DNA of 18,465 nt from Desulfobacteraceae bacterium UBA5616 (GTDB lineage Bacteria; Desulfobacterota; Desulfobacteria; Desulfobacterales; UBA5616): positions 23,468-41,932 of the forward strand of contig DIKO01000112.1 of the NCBI GenBank assembly GCA_002423615.1. The letters run 5' to 3'. The position numbers and the translations under genes are program-made. Every line of letters starts with the position of its first letter. Within the stretch, counting starts at the first letter, position 1. Positions 1 to 6,330 of this stretch are shown here, piece after piece. The notes beneath the pieces were generated by a model that did not search any database, was not told the origin of the DNA, and saw only the letters and a list, made by a program, of their open reading frames with translations.

Positions 1-83
1 CGCCATCGGGCGCGACAAGACGACGGGTTTTTGAGGGAAGCCATTCCCATTTTTCTTTTCCAAGTCGGGCCTCCAATCTTTTC

Positions 84-112
84 TTGACATTTTTTCTAAA
101 CCATATTATCAA
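84..112 (+). promoter_or_regulatory. candidate sigma70-type promoter of the porin gene
   Basis: TTGACA at 84-89 is a perfect -35 box. A 17-base spacer leads to TATCAA at 107-112, a 4/6 match to the -10 consensus. A better-looking TATTAT at 104-109 leaves only a 14-base spacer. If used, it gives a leader of more than 300 bases before the porin start at 447. The surrounding region is AT-rich. No operator-like palindrome was seen here. Confidence 0.35.
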
Positions 113-446
113 AAAATGAATTTTATACTATTAATAGAATCATATTCATTTTCGTACGCTTGGTTTGCTGTGGTCACTGGTACCCGTTGGTTTTCTGTCG
201 AACAGCAAGAACCGAAAATATTTTTCTGGAATTCCTGTTCTTCCGTATTTTCAAGAAACGGCGCCGGCGGTTTTAATCTGCATCTTTCATTCAGCTTAAG
301 TTTTGGAGCTTTCCGCCTTCAAAAAAAAGCGCTCAATCGACAAAGGAGGTGATTGCCACAGGGATCGGTCAACCCCTATATCAAAAAACAAAACCCGCCG
401 AATTTTAACAAATTGCTACTTAACCAAGGAGAGGAGAAGTAAGACT
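113..446 (+). other. long untranslated leader upstream of the porin gene
   Basis: No convincing gene lies between the window start and 446. The first 34 bases contain an open frame ending in TGA at 32-34 that could be the tail of an upstream gene, but it is too short to identify. The leader contains AAAGGAGGTGATT (342-354), an almost complete complement of the 16S rRNA 3' end, with no well-spaced start codon. The only candidate is TTG at 353, three bases after AGGAGG. It would encode a 29-residue peptide stopping at 440-442, just before the porin ATG. A leader peptide or ribosome standby site is possible, but nothing proves it. Confidence 0.3.
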
Positions 447-2048
447 ATGTTAAAAACGTGTAAAGTTAATTGGATTCTGGGCGTCTTCGCCCTTGTCGCG
501 TTCATGGCGCTGATCCCCGTTCAGTCTCAGGCCGTGAACATGTCCTACGGGGACTGGGAACTGGACGGCTTTTTCCGGAACAACTCCGGCGTCTGGATGG
601 AAAGCTGGGATTATGCACCCAATCAGGATCCCCTGGCCACCTTCCGGAACTGGTTCCGGCTGAACTTAAACGGAGCCATTTCCGACAACCTGAGATTGAA
701 GGTTGAAACCCTGGCCATTTATGAGCCGGAATATGACCGGGAAGAAGGCAGCGGCGTCCCGGCCAATTATTACAATTCATTCGATTTCCGTGAATGCCGC
801 CTGGACTGGAGGGTGGCCAACGGTCACAACCTCCGGATCGGAAAACAGATCGTCAACTGGGGAGAGGCCCTTGCTTTCCGTGTCGGGGATGTGATCAACC
901 CCGTCGACGCCCGGTTCGACCTGGGATTCACCAACCTGGAAGACACCCGCATGCCCATCTGGATGCTCCGGGGCATGCACCAGTTTTACAACATCGGCAC
1001 CTCCCTGGACTGGATCTTCAGCCCGTATTTGGAACCGAAGCGGTACCGGGTCTCCAGAACCCTGGCTTGGAATCCGGGAAAAATGGACGCCTCCGGCAAC
1101 AATTGGAACGGCGTCGGAGAATCCAAGTTTACCCCGTACCCGGAGTGGCGGTTCTTCGGAGCCAACGGAAAGCAATACTACGCGGACAAGGTATTTGGTC
1201 CGGTTCTCTGGCCCGCGCCGAATACCAGTTTTGGATACATCCCTTCGATAGACAGTTATGCTTTCCCGTTAGCGAATTTCCCGGTTTTTGATTTTGATAA
1301 GTATCCGGGCACCAGCCTCAGTGATGCCAGATACGGCTTCAAGACGTCATCCACCATTTACGGCACCCAGACCGGCGTCTACTTCTGGCGGCATCATCAG
1401 GATGATGGCATAGATTCGACGCCTCCTCTCGAAAAAAAGAAGGGCGTGAACGGTGCTCCGGACACTTACACATATGAGTATACCCGGCAGAACGTCTTTG
1501 GTTTTTACGCCAACAAAAATTTTGATTTCGGCGTTTTGCGCACGGATATGACCTTTAAGCCGAATTTGAGATTCCAGACCATGCGGGAGGATTTGCATCC
1601 CAACCTGGTCACCAAGTGTGACCAACTCAAGGTTCAGGTCGGCTACAACAAGGATTTTATGATCCGCAAGCTGAACCCCGACCAGACTTTCGGCCTGATT
1701 CTCGAATATGTCGGCACGTATATTACCAGTGGGGATACGGACGGCGCTACGTTCGCCTTTCCCTGGTATACCAAGTTGTCCAGGGACGACCACAATTTTA
1801 TGGCCAGCCTGGGTACCAATTACAACTTCGGAATGTACGCCACGGACCTTGTATGTATTTATAACCCCAGAGACACCCAGGCACTGATCCAGCCCTCCTT
1901 TACTTACAACCCGGACTGGATGAACGGGAAATGGTCGTTTAAACTTCAGTACTCCGCCCTTATTTCCGATTCAAATTTTGCATATCCATTCGGCTTAGCC
2001 GAGGAAAAAGACCTGGTTGTATTGACCACCCAGTTCTCCTTCCCCTGA
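447..2048 (+). CDS. DUF1302-type outer-membrane porin-like protein
   Basis: This 533-residue protein begins with a classical signal peptide: basic start MLKTCKVNW, a hydrophobic core at about residues 10-25, and a likely cleavage after SQA near residue 29. The mature part is rich in Trp, Tyr, Phe and Asn with alternating polarity, as expected for an outer-membrane beta barrel. It ends in TTQFSFP, close to the usual C-terminal aromatic sorting signal. The stretch around residues 131-157 (NWGEALAFRVGDVINPVD) matches the characteristic segment of DUF1302 proteins, which are often found beside aromatic, steroid or hydrocarbon catabolism genes. The ATG at 447 is chosen because AAGGAGAGGAG precedes it and the signal peptide starts there; upstream in-frame codons do not look like protein. 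The gene is monocistronic, closed by the terminator at about 2091-2126. Uptake of hydrophobic substrate for the downstream operon is a guess from context. Confidence 0.8.
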   Translation: MLKTCKVNWILGVFALVAFMALIPVQSQAVNMSYGDWELDGFFRNNSGVWMESWDYAPNQDPLATFRNWFRLNLNGAISDNLRLKVETLAIYEPEYDREEGSGVPANYYNSFDFRECRLDWRVANGHNLRIGKQIVNWGEALAFRVGDVINPVDARFDLGFTNLEDTRMPIWMLRGMHQFYNIGTSLDWIFSPYLEPKRYRVSRTLAWNPGKMDASGNNWNGVGESKFTPYPEWRFFGANGKQYYADKVFGPVLWPAPNTSFGYIPSIDSYAFPLANFPVFDFDKYPGTSLSDARYGFKTSSTIYGTQTGVYFWRHHQDDGIDSTPPLEKKKGVNGAPDTYTYEYTRQNVFGFYANKNFDFGVLRTDMTFKPNLRFQTMREDLHPNLVTKCDQLKVQVGYNKDFMIRKLNPDQTFGLILEYVGTYITSGDTDGATFAFPWYTKLSRDDHNFMASLGTNYNFGMYATDLVCIYNPRDTQALIQPSFTYNPDWMNGKWSFKLQYSALISDSNFAYPFGLAEEKDLVVLTTQFSFP

Positions 2049-2090
2049 TGAAGCAATGCGTTACATGCACTAAATTGAGTTGAAGTAAAA

Positions 2091-2126
2091 AAAGAACGGG
2101 CCTTTGATAAAGGCCCGTTCTTTTTT
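2091..2126 (+). terminator. rho-independent terminator after the porin gene
   Basis: A near-perfect GC-rich stem (AAAGAACGGGCCTTT / AAAGGCCCGTTCTTT) encloses a three-base loop (GAT, 2106-2108) and is followed by a T run at 2119-2126. An A run precedes the stem, so the element could also terminate transcription on the other strand. It lies about 43 bases after the porin stop codon. Confidence 0.9.
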
Positions 2127-2271
2127 AAGCACCCCCCTCTTTGTAATGATCCCCATGGCCTAAAGCATCGCCCGATCCCCCGTCACTTCGTTTTATCATA
2201 TTGACAAGACACTTAAATCCATCTAAGGGATACTCAAATTGCCGATTCACCAACCGTTATTTCAGACTGCA

Positions 2272-2350
2272 TGTCGGGTTTGGAAACCCGACCTACGATG
2301 ACGGATCATTAACATTATTTCATCCGTAGGTCGGGATTCATATCCCGACA
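2272..2350. repeat. REP doublet (BIME-like), copy 1
   Basis: There are two head-to-head repetitive extragenic palindromes. The left unit (2272-2296) reads as its complement GTAG followed by a GTCGGG...CCCGAC hairpin. The right unit (2326-2350) is GTAG-GTCGGGATT...ATCCCGACA on the + strand. The GTAG tetranucleotide next to a CG-rich hairpin is the hallmark of REP elements mobilised by REP-associated (RAYT) transposases. The same doublet recurs at 16698-16796. The right unit ends only five bases before the ferredoxin start codon at 2356. The remaining intergenic sequence (2127-2271) shows no recognisable gene or site. Confidence 0.85.
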
Positions 2351-2355
2351 CGCTG

Positions 2356-2811
2356 ATGCCGGATCATTTGAAGGAATTGATCAACGTGTATTCGAAAATA
2401 CTCATTTTGCGATTCCCCAAGACCGAAGTCCAAAAGCCCGTTGTGTGCGACCTGGCCAAAAAATTCGATCTGACCTTCAATATTCTCAACGCCACGATTT
2501 TTCCCAGGGAAGAGGGGCTGATGGTTCTGGAGCTTTCCGGAACCCGGAAACAATTCAAGGAAGGGGTGCAATACCTCAAGGATTCCGGCGTGGACGTCAA
2601 TGCCGCTTCCCAGGACGTCAAGCGCGTGGACCGGAAATGCATTCACTGCGGGGCCTGTACGGCAGTATGCCCGACCGATGCGCTGTCCATTCAAAGACCT
2701 GAAATGATAGTTATTTTCGATCAAAAAAAATGCAGCCTCTGCGAACTCTGCATTTCCGTCTGCCCGACCCGGGCCATGAAAACCACACCCAGCGCCCAGA
2801 CTTTCTTTTAA
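2356..2811 (+). CDS. NIL-domain protein with two [4Fe-4S] ferredoxin motifs
   Basis: This is a 151-residue protein. Residues about 15-85 form a NIL domain (ILILRFPK..., NILNATIFPREEG), a ligand-binding fold first known from methionine-transporter ATPases. The C-terminal half carries two ferredoxin clusters: Cys95-x2-Cys98-x2-Cys101-x3-Cys105-Pro and Cys126-x2-Cys129-x2-Cys132-x3-Cys136-Pro, expected to bind two [4Fe-4S] clusters. It is probably a cytoplasmic electron or sulfur-relay protein. Its stop codon directly abuts the mnmA start (TAA then ATG, no gap), so the two are probably translationally coupled. ATG 2356 has no Shine-Dalgarno and is preceded immediately by a REP unit. GTG 2386, with AAGGA about 11 bases upstream, is an alternative start that would still retain the whole NIL domain. 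The partner is not proven. Confidence 0.85.
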   Translation: MPDHLKELINVYSKILILRFPKTEVQKPVVCDLAKKFDLTFNILNATIFPREEGLMVLELSGTRKQFKEGVQYLKDSGVDVNAASQDVKRVDRKCIHCGACTAVCPTDALSIQRPEMIVIFDQKKCSLCELCISVCPTRAMKTTPSAQTFF

Positions 2812-3909
2812 ATGAAAAAGACCGTCGCCGTTGCCTTGAGCGGGGGGATCGACTCCCTGGTTTCCGCATGCCTTCTTTCGGAGATGGGATACGACGTCAT
2901 CGGCATTCATTTTGTCACCGGTTTTGAACCGCTCCCGGCATCTGCCGAATCCCCTTCGGACCGGTGCCGGGGGATTGACGAGACAATATTCCGCCATAAA
3001 GCGGATTTCGCCCGGATCGAGCGGCATCTGGGCATCCGGGTCGAGGTTGTGGATATCAGTGCGGAATTCAGACAAACCGTGGTGGATTATTTCATCTCCG
3101 CCTATGCATCGGGCCGGACGCCCAACCCCTGCCTGGTCTGCAATCGGTCCATTAAATTTAAAACCATCCTGAATTTTGCCAAAACCCTTGGCGCTGAAAA
3201 ACTCGCCACAGGTCATTATGCCGGAATCCGGGAGGATGAAAACGGGCTTTTCCATCTTTTCCGGGGAATGGATCCGGTCAAGGACCAGTCCTATTTTCTC
3301 GCCTTTCTGACCCAGTCCCAGTTGGCCGCGGCTGTTTTCCCCCTCGGGGGCATGAAAAAAAAGGACGTTATTTCATGGGCCAATTCCAGAAACCTCGCTC
3401 CGGTTCACCGGTCCGAAAGCCAGGATATCTGTTTTATCCAGGATGCGACCTACGGCGATTTTTTGTCCCGCCAGGCGGATTTTAAGCCCAGACCCGGCCT
3501 CATCACGGATATTCAGGGCCGGGTTCTGGGCAGCCACAAAGGGCTGCATTTGTATACCATCGGCCAAAGGCGGGGCATCAATTGCCCGGCTGCCGACCCC
3601 TACTACGTGGTTCGGATGGATCCGGACGAAAACCTGCTTGTCGTCGGCTCAAAGGACGATCTTCTGTTTTCCGGGTGCCGTGTGGCCGGCATCAACTGGA
3701 TCGGTATTATTCCCGAACCTTCTTCCGACCTGTACACCCAGGTCCGGTACCGGCACGGGGCGGTGAAATCGCGTGTTATTCCTGTGGGAACCGGGGAAGC
3801 CGACGTGGTGTTTCATCACTCCCAGTCGGCCATAACGCCGGGTCAGGGCGCCGTGTTTTACAGGAACGATGAAGTTCTGGGGGGAGGCTTCATTGAACAC
3901 GGAGCATAA
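2812..3909 (+). CDS. mnmA: tRNA-specific 2-thiouridylase MnmA
   Basis: This 365-residue enzyme thiolates U34 at C2 in tRNA for Lys, Glu and Gln, using ATP to adenylate the uridine. The PP-loop SGGIDS lies at residues 10-15. The catalytic cysteine is Cys107 within GRTPNPCLVCN, and the second, persulfide-forming cysteine is Cys207 within SQDICFIQ. The TIGQRRGI motif and the C-terminal beta-barrel domain are present, and length is normal for the family (about 360). It follows the NIL-ferredoxin without a gap and overlaps the start of mtaB. The ferredoxin neighbour may reflect use of an iron-sulfur cluster or a non-cysteine-desulfurase sulfur route in this lineage; that is inference. Confidence 0.95.
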   Translation: MKKTVAVALSGGIDSLVSACLLSEMGYDVIGIHFVTGFEPLPASAESPSDRCRGIDETIFRHKADFARIERHLGIRVEVVDISAEFRQTVVDYFISAYASGRTPNPCLVCNRSIKFKTILNFAKTLGAEKLATGHYAGIREDENGLFHLFRGMDPVKDQSYFLAFLTQSQLAAAVFPLGGMKKKDVISWANSRNLAPVHRSESQDICFIQDATYGDFLSRQADFKPRPGLITDIQGRVLGSHKGLHLYTIGQRRGINCPAADPYYVVRMDPDENLLVVGSKDDLLFSGCRVAGINWIGIIPEPSSDLYTQVRYRHGAVKSRVIPVGTGEADVVFHHSQSAITPGQGAVFYRNDEVLGGGFIEHGA

Positions 3910-5260
3910 AAACTTCAGTTTTACCGTAAAGACCCTGGGATGCAAGGTCAACCAGCATGAAGCGGATGCCATCATCGCCGATCTTGAAGACGCGGGTTTC
4001 CGTTATGTTTCCCCTGATGAAAAATCGGATATTTTCATCATCAACACCTGTACGGTGACCGGCAGGGCCGCCATGCAGGCCCGTCAGGCCATCCGCCGGG
4101 CCATACGGCGGAATCCCGATGCCCGCATCGTGGTCACCGGGTGTTACGCGCAGACCGAGCCTGATGAAATCGGGAAAATACCGGGGGTGCACCATATTGT
4201 CGGGCAGTCGGACAAACACCGGATCAGCCGGCTTCTTCGGGCCGTGGAAACGGGGGGTGGTCCCAGGACGTTTACAAAACCCGTTAAAGCCATCAGCGAT
4301 ATCCGGGAAACCCGTCATTTTTATCCGGTCTCAACAACCGCCATGGGGAAACGGACCCGCCCGTATCTAAAAATCCAGGACGGCTGCAACGCCTTCTGCA
4401 CGTACTGCATTGTCCCTTATGCCAGGGGACGAAGCCGAAGCCTGGCAATTAACGACGTGATTGCCCTGGTGGAAGGGATTCACGGGGCCGGATATCTTGA
4501 AACCGTGTTGACCGGCATCCATGTGGGCTGTTACGGCACAGACCTGAATCCGCCGACAAATCTTTACCATCTGCTGAGGAGGATTCTGGAAGAAACCGGG
4601 ATCCCGAGGATTCGTTTGAGCTCCATCGAACCCCTGGAGCTGACCTCCGACATCATCGGTCTGGCAGCGGATTCCATACGGTTCTGCCATCATTTCCACA
4701 TTCCCCTTCAGAGCGGGGACAACGGGATACTGCACCGCATGAATCGCCCGTATACGGCGGAATACTACCGGGACCTCGTCCGGACCATTCACCGGCAGAT
4801 CCCGGATTGCGGCATCGGTTCGGACGTTCTTTCCGGATTTCCCGGAGAAACTCCCGAGGCTTTTGAGAACACCTTTAATTTACTCGAGGATCTCCCCATC
4901 ACCTATCTTCATGTGTTTCCCTTCTCCCCGAGAAAGGGGACTCAGGCTGAAAAATTCCCGAACCGTGTTTCATCTTCCGTCATCAAGGAAAGATGCCATG
5001 CGTTAAGATTGATGGGCATCAGGAAAAAGAAGGCATTTTTTGAAAAACAGGTGGGAAAGCGGGTCGAGGTTTTAATCGAGGGGAATTCATCCCCACAGCA
5101 CGGGCGATTAAAGGGAATGACGAAAAACTACATCCCCGTCCGGGTCAGGGGACCCGAACGCATCAAAAATCAGATCGTAACCGTTGAAATACAGGACATG
5201 GTCTTCCAAAACATCGAATCCGGCTCCATGTATCTGGATGGATTCCGGGTCTCATCGTAA
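3893..5260 (+). CDS. mtaB: tRNA t6A37 methylthiotransferase MtaB
   Basis: This is a 455-residue radical SAM enzyme converting t6A37 to ms2t6A37 in tRNAs reading ANN codons. The N-terminal UPF0004 domain supplies three cluster cysteines (Cys17 in TLGCKVNQ, Cys53 in NTCTVTG, Cys84 in VTGCYAQ). The radical SAM motif is Cys165-x3-Cys169-x2-Cys172 (CNAFCTYC). A TRAM RNA-binding domain follows from about residue 387 (VGKRVEVLIEG...). LGCKVNQ and the overall pattern distinguish MtaB from MiaB and RimO. I chose TTG 3893 because GGGGAGG ends five bases upstream and the homologous region starts soon after. ATG 3869 is eight codons earlier, lies deeper inside mnmA and lacks a Shine-Dalgarno. Either way the gene overlaps mnmA, implying coupled translation. 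Confidence 0.93.
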   Translation: MNTEHKNFSFTVKTLGCKVNQHEADAIIADLEDAGFRYVSPDEKSDIFIINTCTVTGRAAMQARQAIRRAIRRNPDARIVVTGCYAQTEPDEIGKIPGVHHIVGQSDKHRISRLLRAVETGGGPRTFTKPVKAISDIRETRHFYPVSTTAMGKRTRPYLKIQDGCNAFCTYCIVPYARGRSRSLAINDVIALVEGIHGAGYLETVLTGIHVGCYGTDLNPPTNLYHLLRRILEETGIPRIRLSSIEPLELTSDIIGLAADSIRFCHHFHIPLQSGDNGILHRMNRPYTAEYYRDLVRTIHRQIPDCGIGSDVLSGFPGETPEAFENTFNLLEDLPITYLHVFPFSPRKGTQAEKFPNRVSSSVIKERCHALRLMGIRKKKAFFEKQVGKRVEVLIEGNSSPQHGRLKGMTKNYIPVRVRGPERIKNQIVTVEIQDMVFQNIESGSMYLDGFRVSS

Positions 5261-5294
5261 TCAGCAAAACCGTTTTTAAGCCCTGAATTTTTTC

Positions 5295-5323
5295 TTGACA
5301 TGCGATTTTGTTTTTTCTAATAT
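5295..5323 (+). promoter_or_regulatory. near-consensus sigma70 promoter of the TetR gene
   Basis: TTGACA (5295-5300) is a perfect -35 box. It is followed by exactly 17 bases and TAATAT (5318-5323), a 5/6 match to the -10. The expected transcription start, about seven bases after the -10, coincides with the ATG at 5331. The -10 abuts the palindromic operator at 5323-5340, so a bound repressor would block RNA polymerase. Confidence 0.75.
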
Positions 5324-5340
5324 GACTGACATGTCAGTCA
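5323..5340. promoter_or_regulatory. palindromic operator O1 of the TetR-family regulator
   Basis: TGACTGACATGTCAGTCA is a perfect 18-bp palindrome. It spans the end of the -10 box, the predicted transcription start and the first codons of the regulator. Its half-site TGACTGAC recurs in the palindrome at 6023-6038. The position and symmetry are typical of TetR autoregulation. Confidence 0.8.
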
Positions 5341-5948
5341 ACACACTCAAGGCCATATCGACCAAGGAACTTCTGATCAATGCCGCTGTCCGGCAGTTTC
5401 ATCATAAAGGGTTTCAAAAGACCCGGATTTCAGACATCGTTGGTGAAGCAGGGGTTGCCCAGGGAACATTCTACCTTTACTTCAAGTCCAAAGAAGAGAT
5501 TTTTAAAAACATCTGCACGGAGCATATGAATCTGTTCCAGAAAGTTTTTCAGGAAACGGAGATTTTATTCGGCGGAAAAAATATCGACGAAATCAGGGGC
5601 AACATACACCGTTTTTTGAAAAAATTATTGGCGGTCTACAAAGAAAATCTTCATGTTTCCGAACTTCTTTTCCGGGAAGGAGTGGGCCATAACGATTTGT
5701 TCAAGGAAATCAATGAAAAATTTTTCATGGAGTTCATCACCCTCATCCGGGAGCATATGCGGCGGGACATACCTTCCGCCCGGTTTCGTCTGACGGATGT
5801 GGAAACCGTTTCCGTGTTTTTATTCGGCGTTTTTGAACGCAGCGCCTTCTATTTCATGATGATACAAAAACAGTTTGACACACAAAGACTTGCCGAACAG
5901 ATGGCCCATTTCATGCTGAACGGACTGCAACTCAACATAACCAAGTAG
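5331..5948 (+). CDS. TetR/AcrR-family transcriptional regulator
   Basis: This is a 205-residue protein. The N-terminal helix-turn-helix DNA-binding domain (ISDIVGEAGVAQGTFYLYFK, around residues 34-53) is a textbook TetR signature, followed by an all-helical ligand-binding domain typical in length. ATG 5331 is preferred: upstream in-frame starts at 5322 and 5295 lie inside the -10 and -35 boxes of the apparent promoter. With this start the mRNA would be leaderless. The gene sits between the tRNA-modification genes and the hydrocarbon operon. Matching palindromes at its own promoter and 63-78 bases before the gamma-subunit gene suggest it represses both. The inducer is presumably a pathway substrate or CoA intermediate; this is inference. 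Confidence 0.9.
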   Translation: MSVNTLKAISTKELLINAAVRQFHHKGFQKTRISDIVGEAGVAQGTFYLYFKSKEEIFKNICTEHMNLFQKVFQETEILFGGKNIDEIRGNIHRFLKKLLAVYKENLHVSELLFREGVGHNDLFKEINEKFFMEFITLIREHMRRDIPSARFRLTDVETVSVFLFGVFERSAFYFMMIQKQFDTQRLAEQMAHFMLNGLQLNITK

Positions 5949-6022
5949 AATCTCCACCGAAACCTCAACCGAAACGCGGCGGGACATCGATTTCAAAAAA
6001 CCTGATTTTAGTGTCAAAAACT

Positions 6023-6038
6023 GACTGACGCGTCAGTC
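6023..6038. promoter_or_regulatory. palindromic operator O2 ahead of the fumarate-addition operon
   Basis: GACTGACGCGTCAGTC is a perfect 16-bp palindrome differing from the one at 5323-5340 only in the central two bases (GC for AT). It lies 57 bases upstream of the first gene of the catabolic operon. I could not identify a clear -35/-10 pair here. TCTACC at 6042-6047 or TATGTA at 6071-6076 are weak -10 candidates without good partners. Confidence 0.78.
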
Positions 6039-6094
6039 TGTTCTACCATGCGTTCCAACCCTGTTTTGCTTATGTAAAAAAGGAGGTGACGGAA

Positions 6095-6259
6095 ATGCCC
6101 ATATGTGAAGAATGCAAATCATTTTTTCCCATCGAAGAAGAACCGGGTAAAGGCGACTGTGTTCAAAAATGCGTGGACGCCAGACAGACCTACTTCACCG
6201 CCAGAGTCGTTTCAGCGGATCATGATGCGAGCCGGTGCGACACTTTTCAAAAAAGCTGA
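6095..6259 (+). CDS. small Fe-S (gamma) subunit of benzylsuccinate/alkylsuccinate-type synthase (BssC-like)
   Basis: This 54-residue cysteine-rich protein has a strong ribosome site (AAAGGAGGTGA, 5-6 bases before the ATG). It starts MPICEECKSFFPIEEE and contains PGKGDC. Cys4, Cys7, Cys22 and Cys48 fit the four-cysteine pattern of BssC/NmsC-type gamma subunits, which bind a high-potential-type [4Fe-4S] cluster and stabilise the glycyl radical subunit. A fifth cysteine (Cys26) is also present. The position directly before the alpha subunit is the same as in bss operons (order C-A-B). It is so short that gene finders may miss it. Gene family assignment is from remembered family features, not a search. 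Confidence 0.85.
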   Translation: MPICEECKSFFPIEEEPGKGDCVQKCVDARQTYFTARVVSADHDASRCDTFQKS

Positions 6260-6330
6260 AACACGACTTCATGCTTTGCCCGCGTGTGAACCGATCAAAC
6301 AAACCATGGGGAGACCCAAAGGAGGAACCA

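Noticed and set aside
303..446. Longer start for the porin at 303
   Set aside because: It would bury the clear signal peptide beginning at 447 behind 48 charged residues and ignore the AAGGAGAGGAG site.
2201..2229. TTGACA at 2201 as a promoter for the ferredoxin-mnmA-mtaB group
   Set aside because: At 17-base spacing the -10 would be TAAGGG, which matches poorly; no better partner was seen.
2338..3255. Long minus-strand open frame (305 codons) opposite the ferredoxin and mnmA
   Set aside because: It is an antisense shadow of two strongly supported genes, with no recognisable motifs.
5949..6022. Terminator after the TetR gene
   Set aside because: No GC-rich hairpin with a T run was found; only weak repeats of CCGAAAC are present.
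6235..6330. Longer start for the glycyl radical subunit at 6235
   Set aside because: It overlaps the gamma-subunit gene and lacks a ribosome site, while AAAGGAGG sits directly before ATG 6331.
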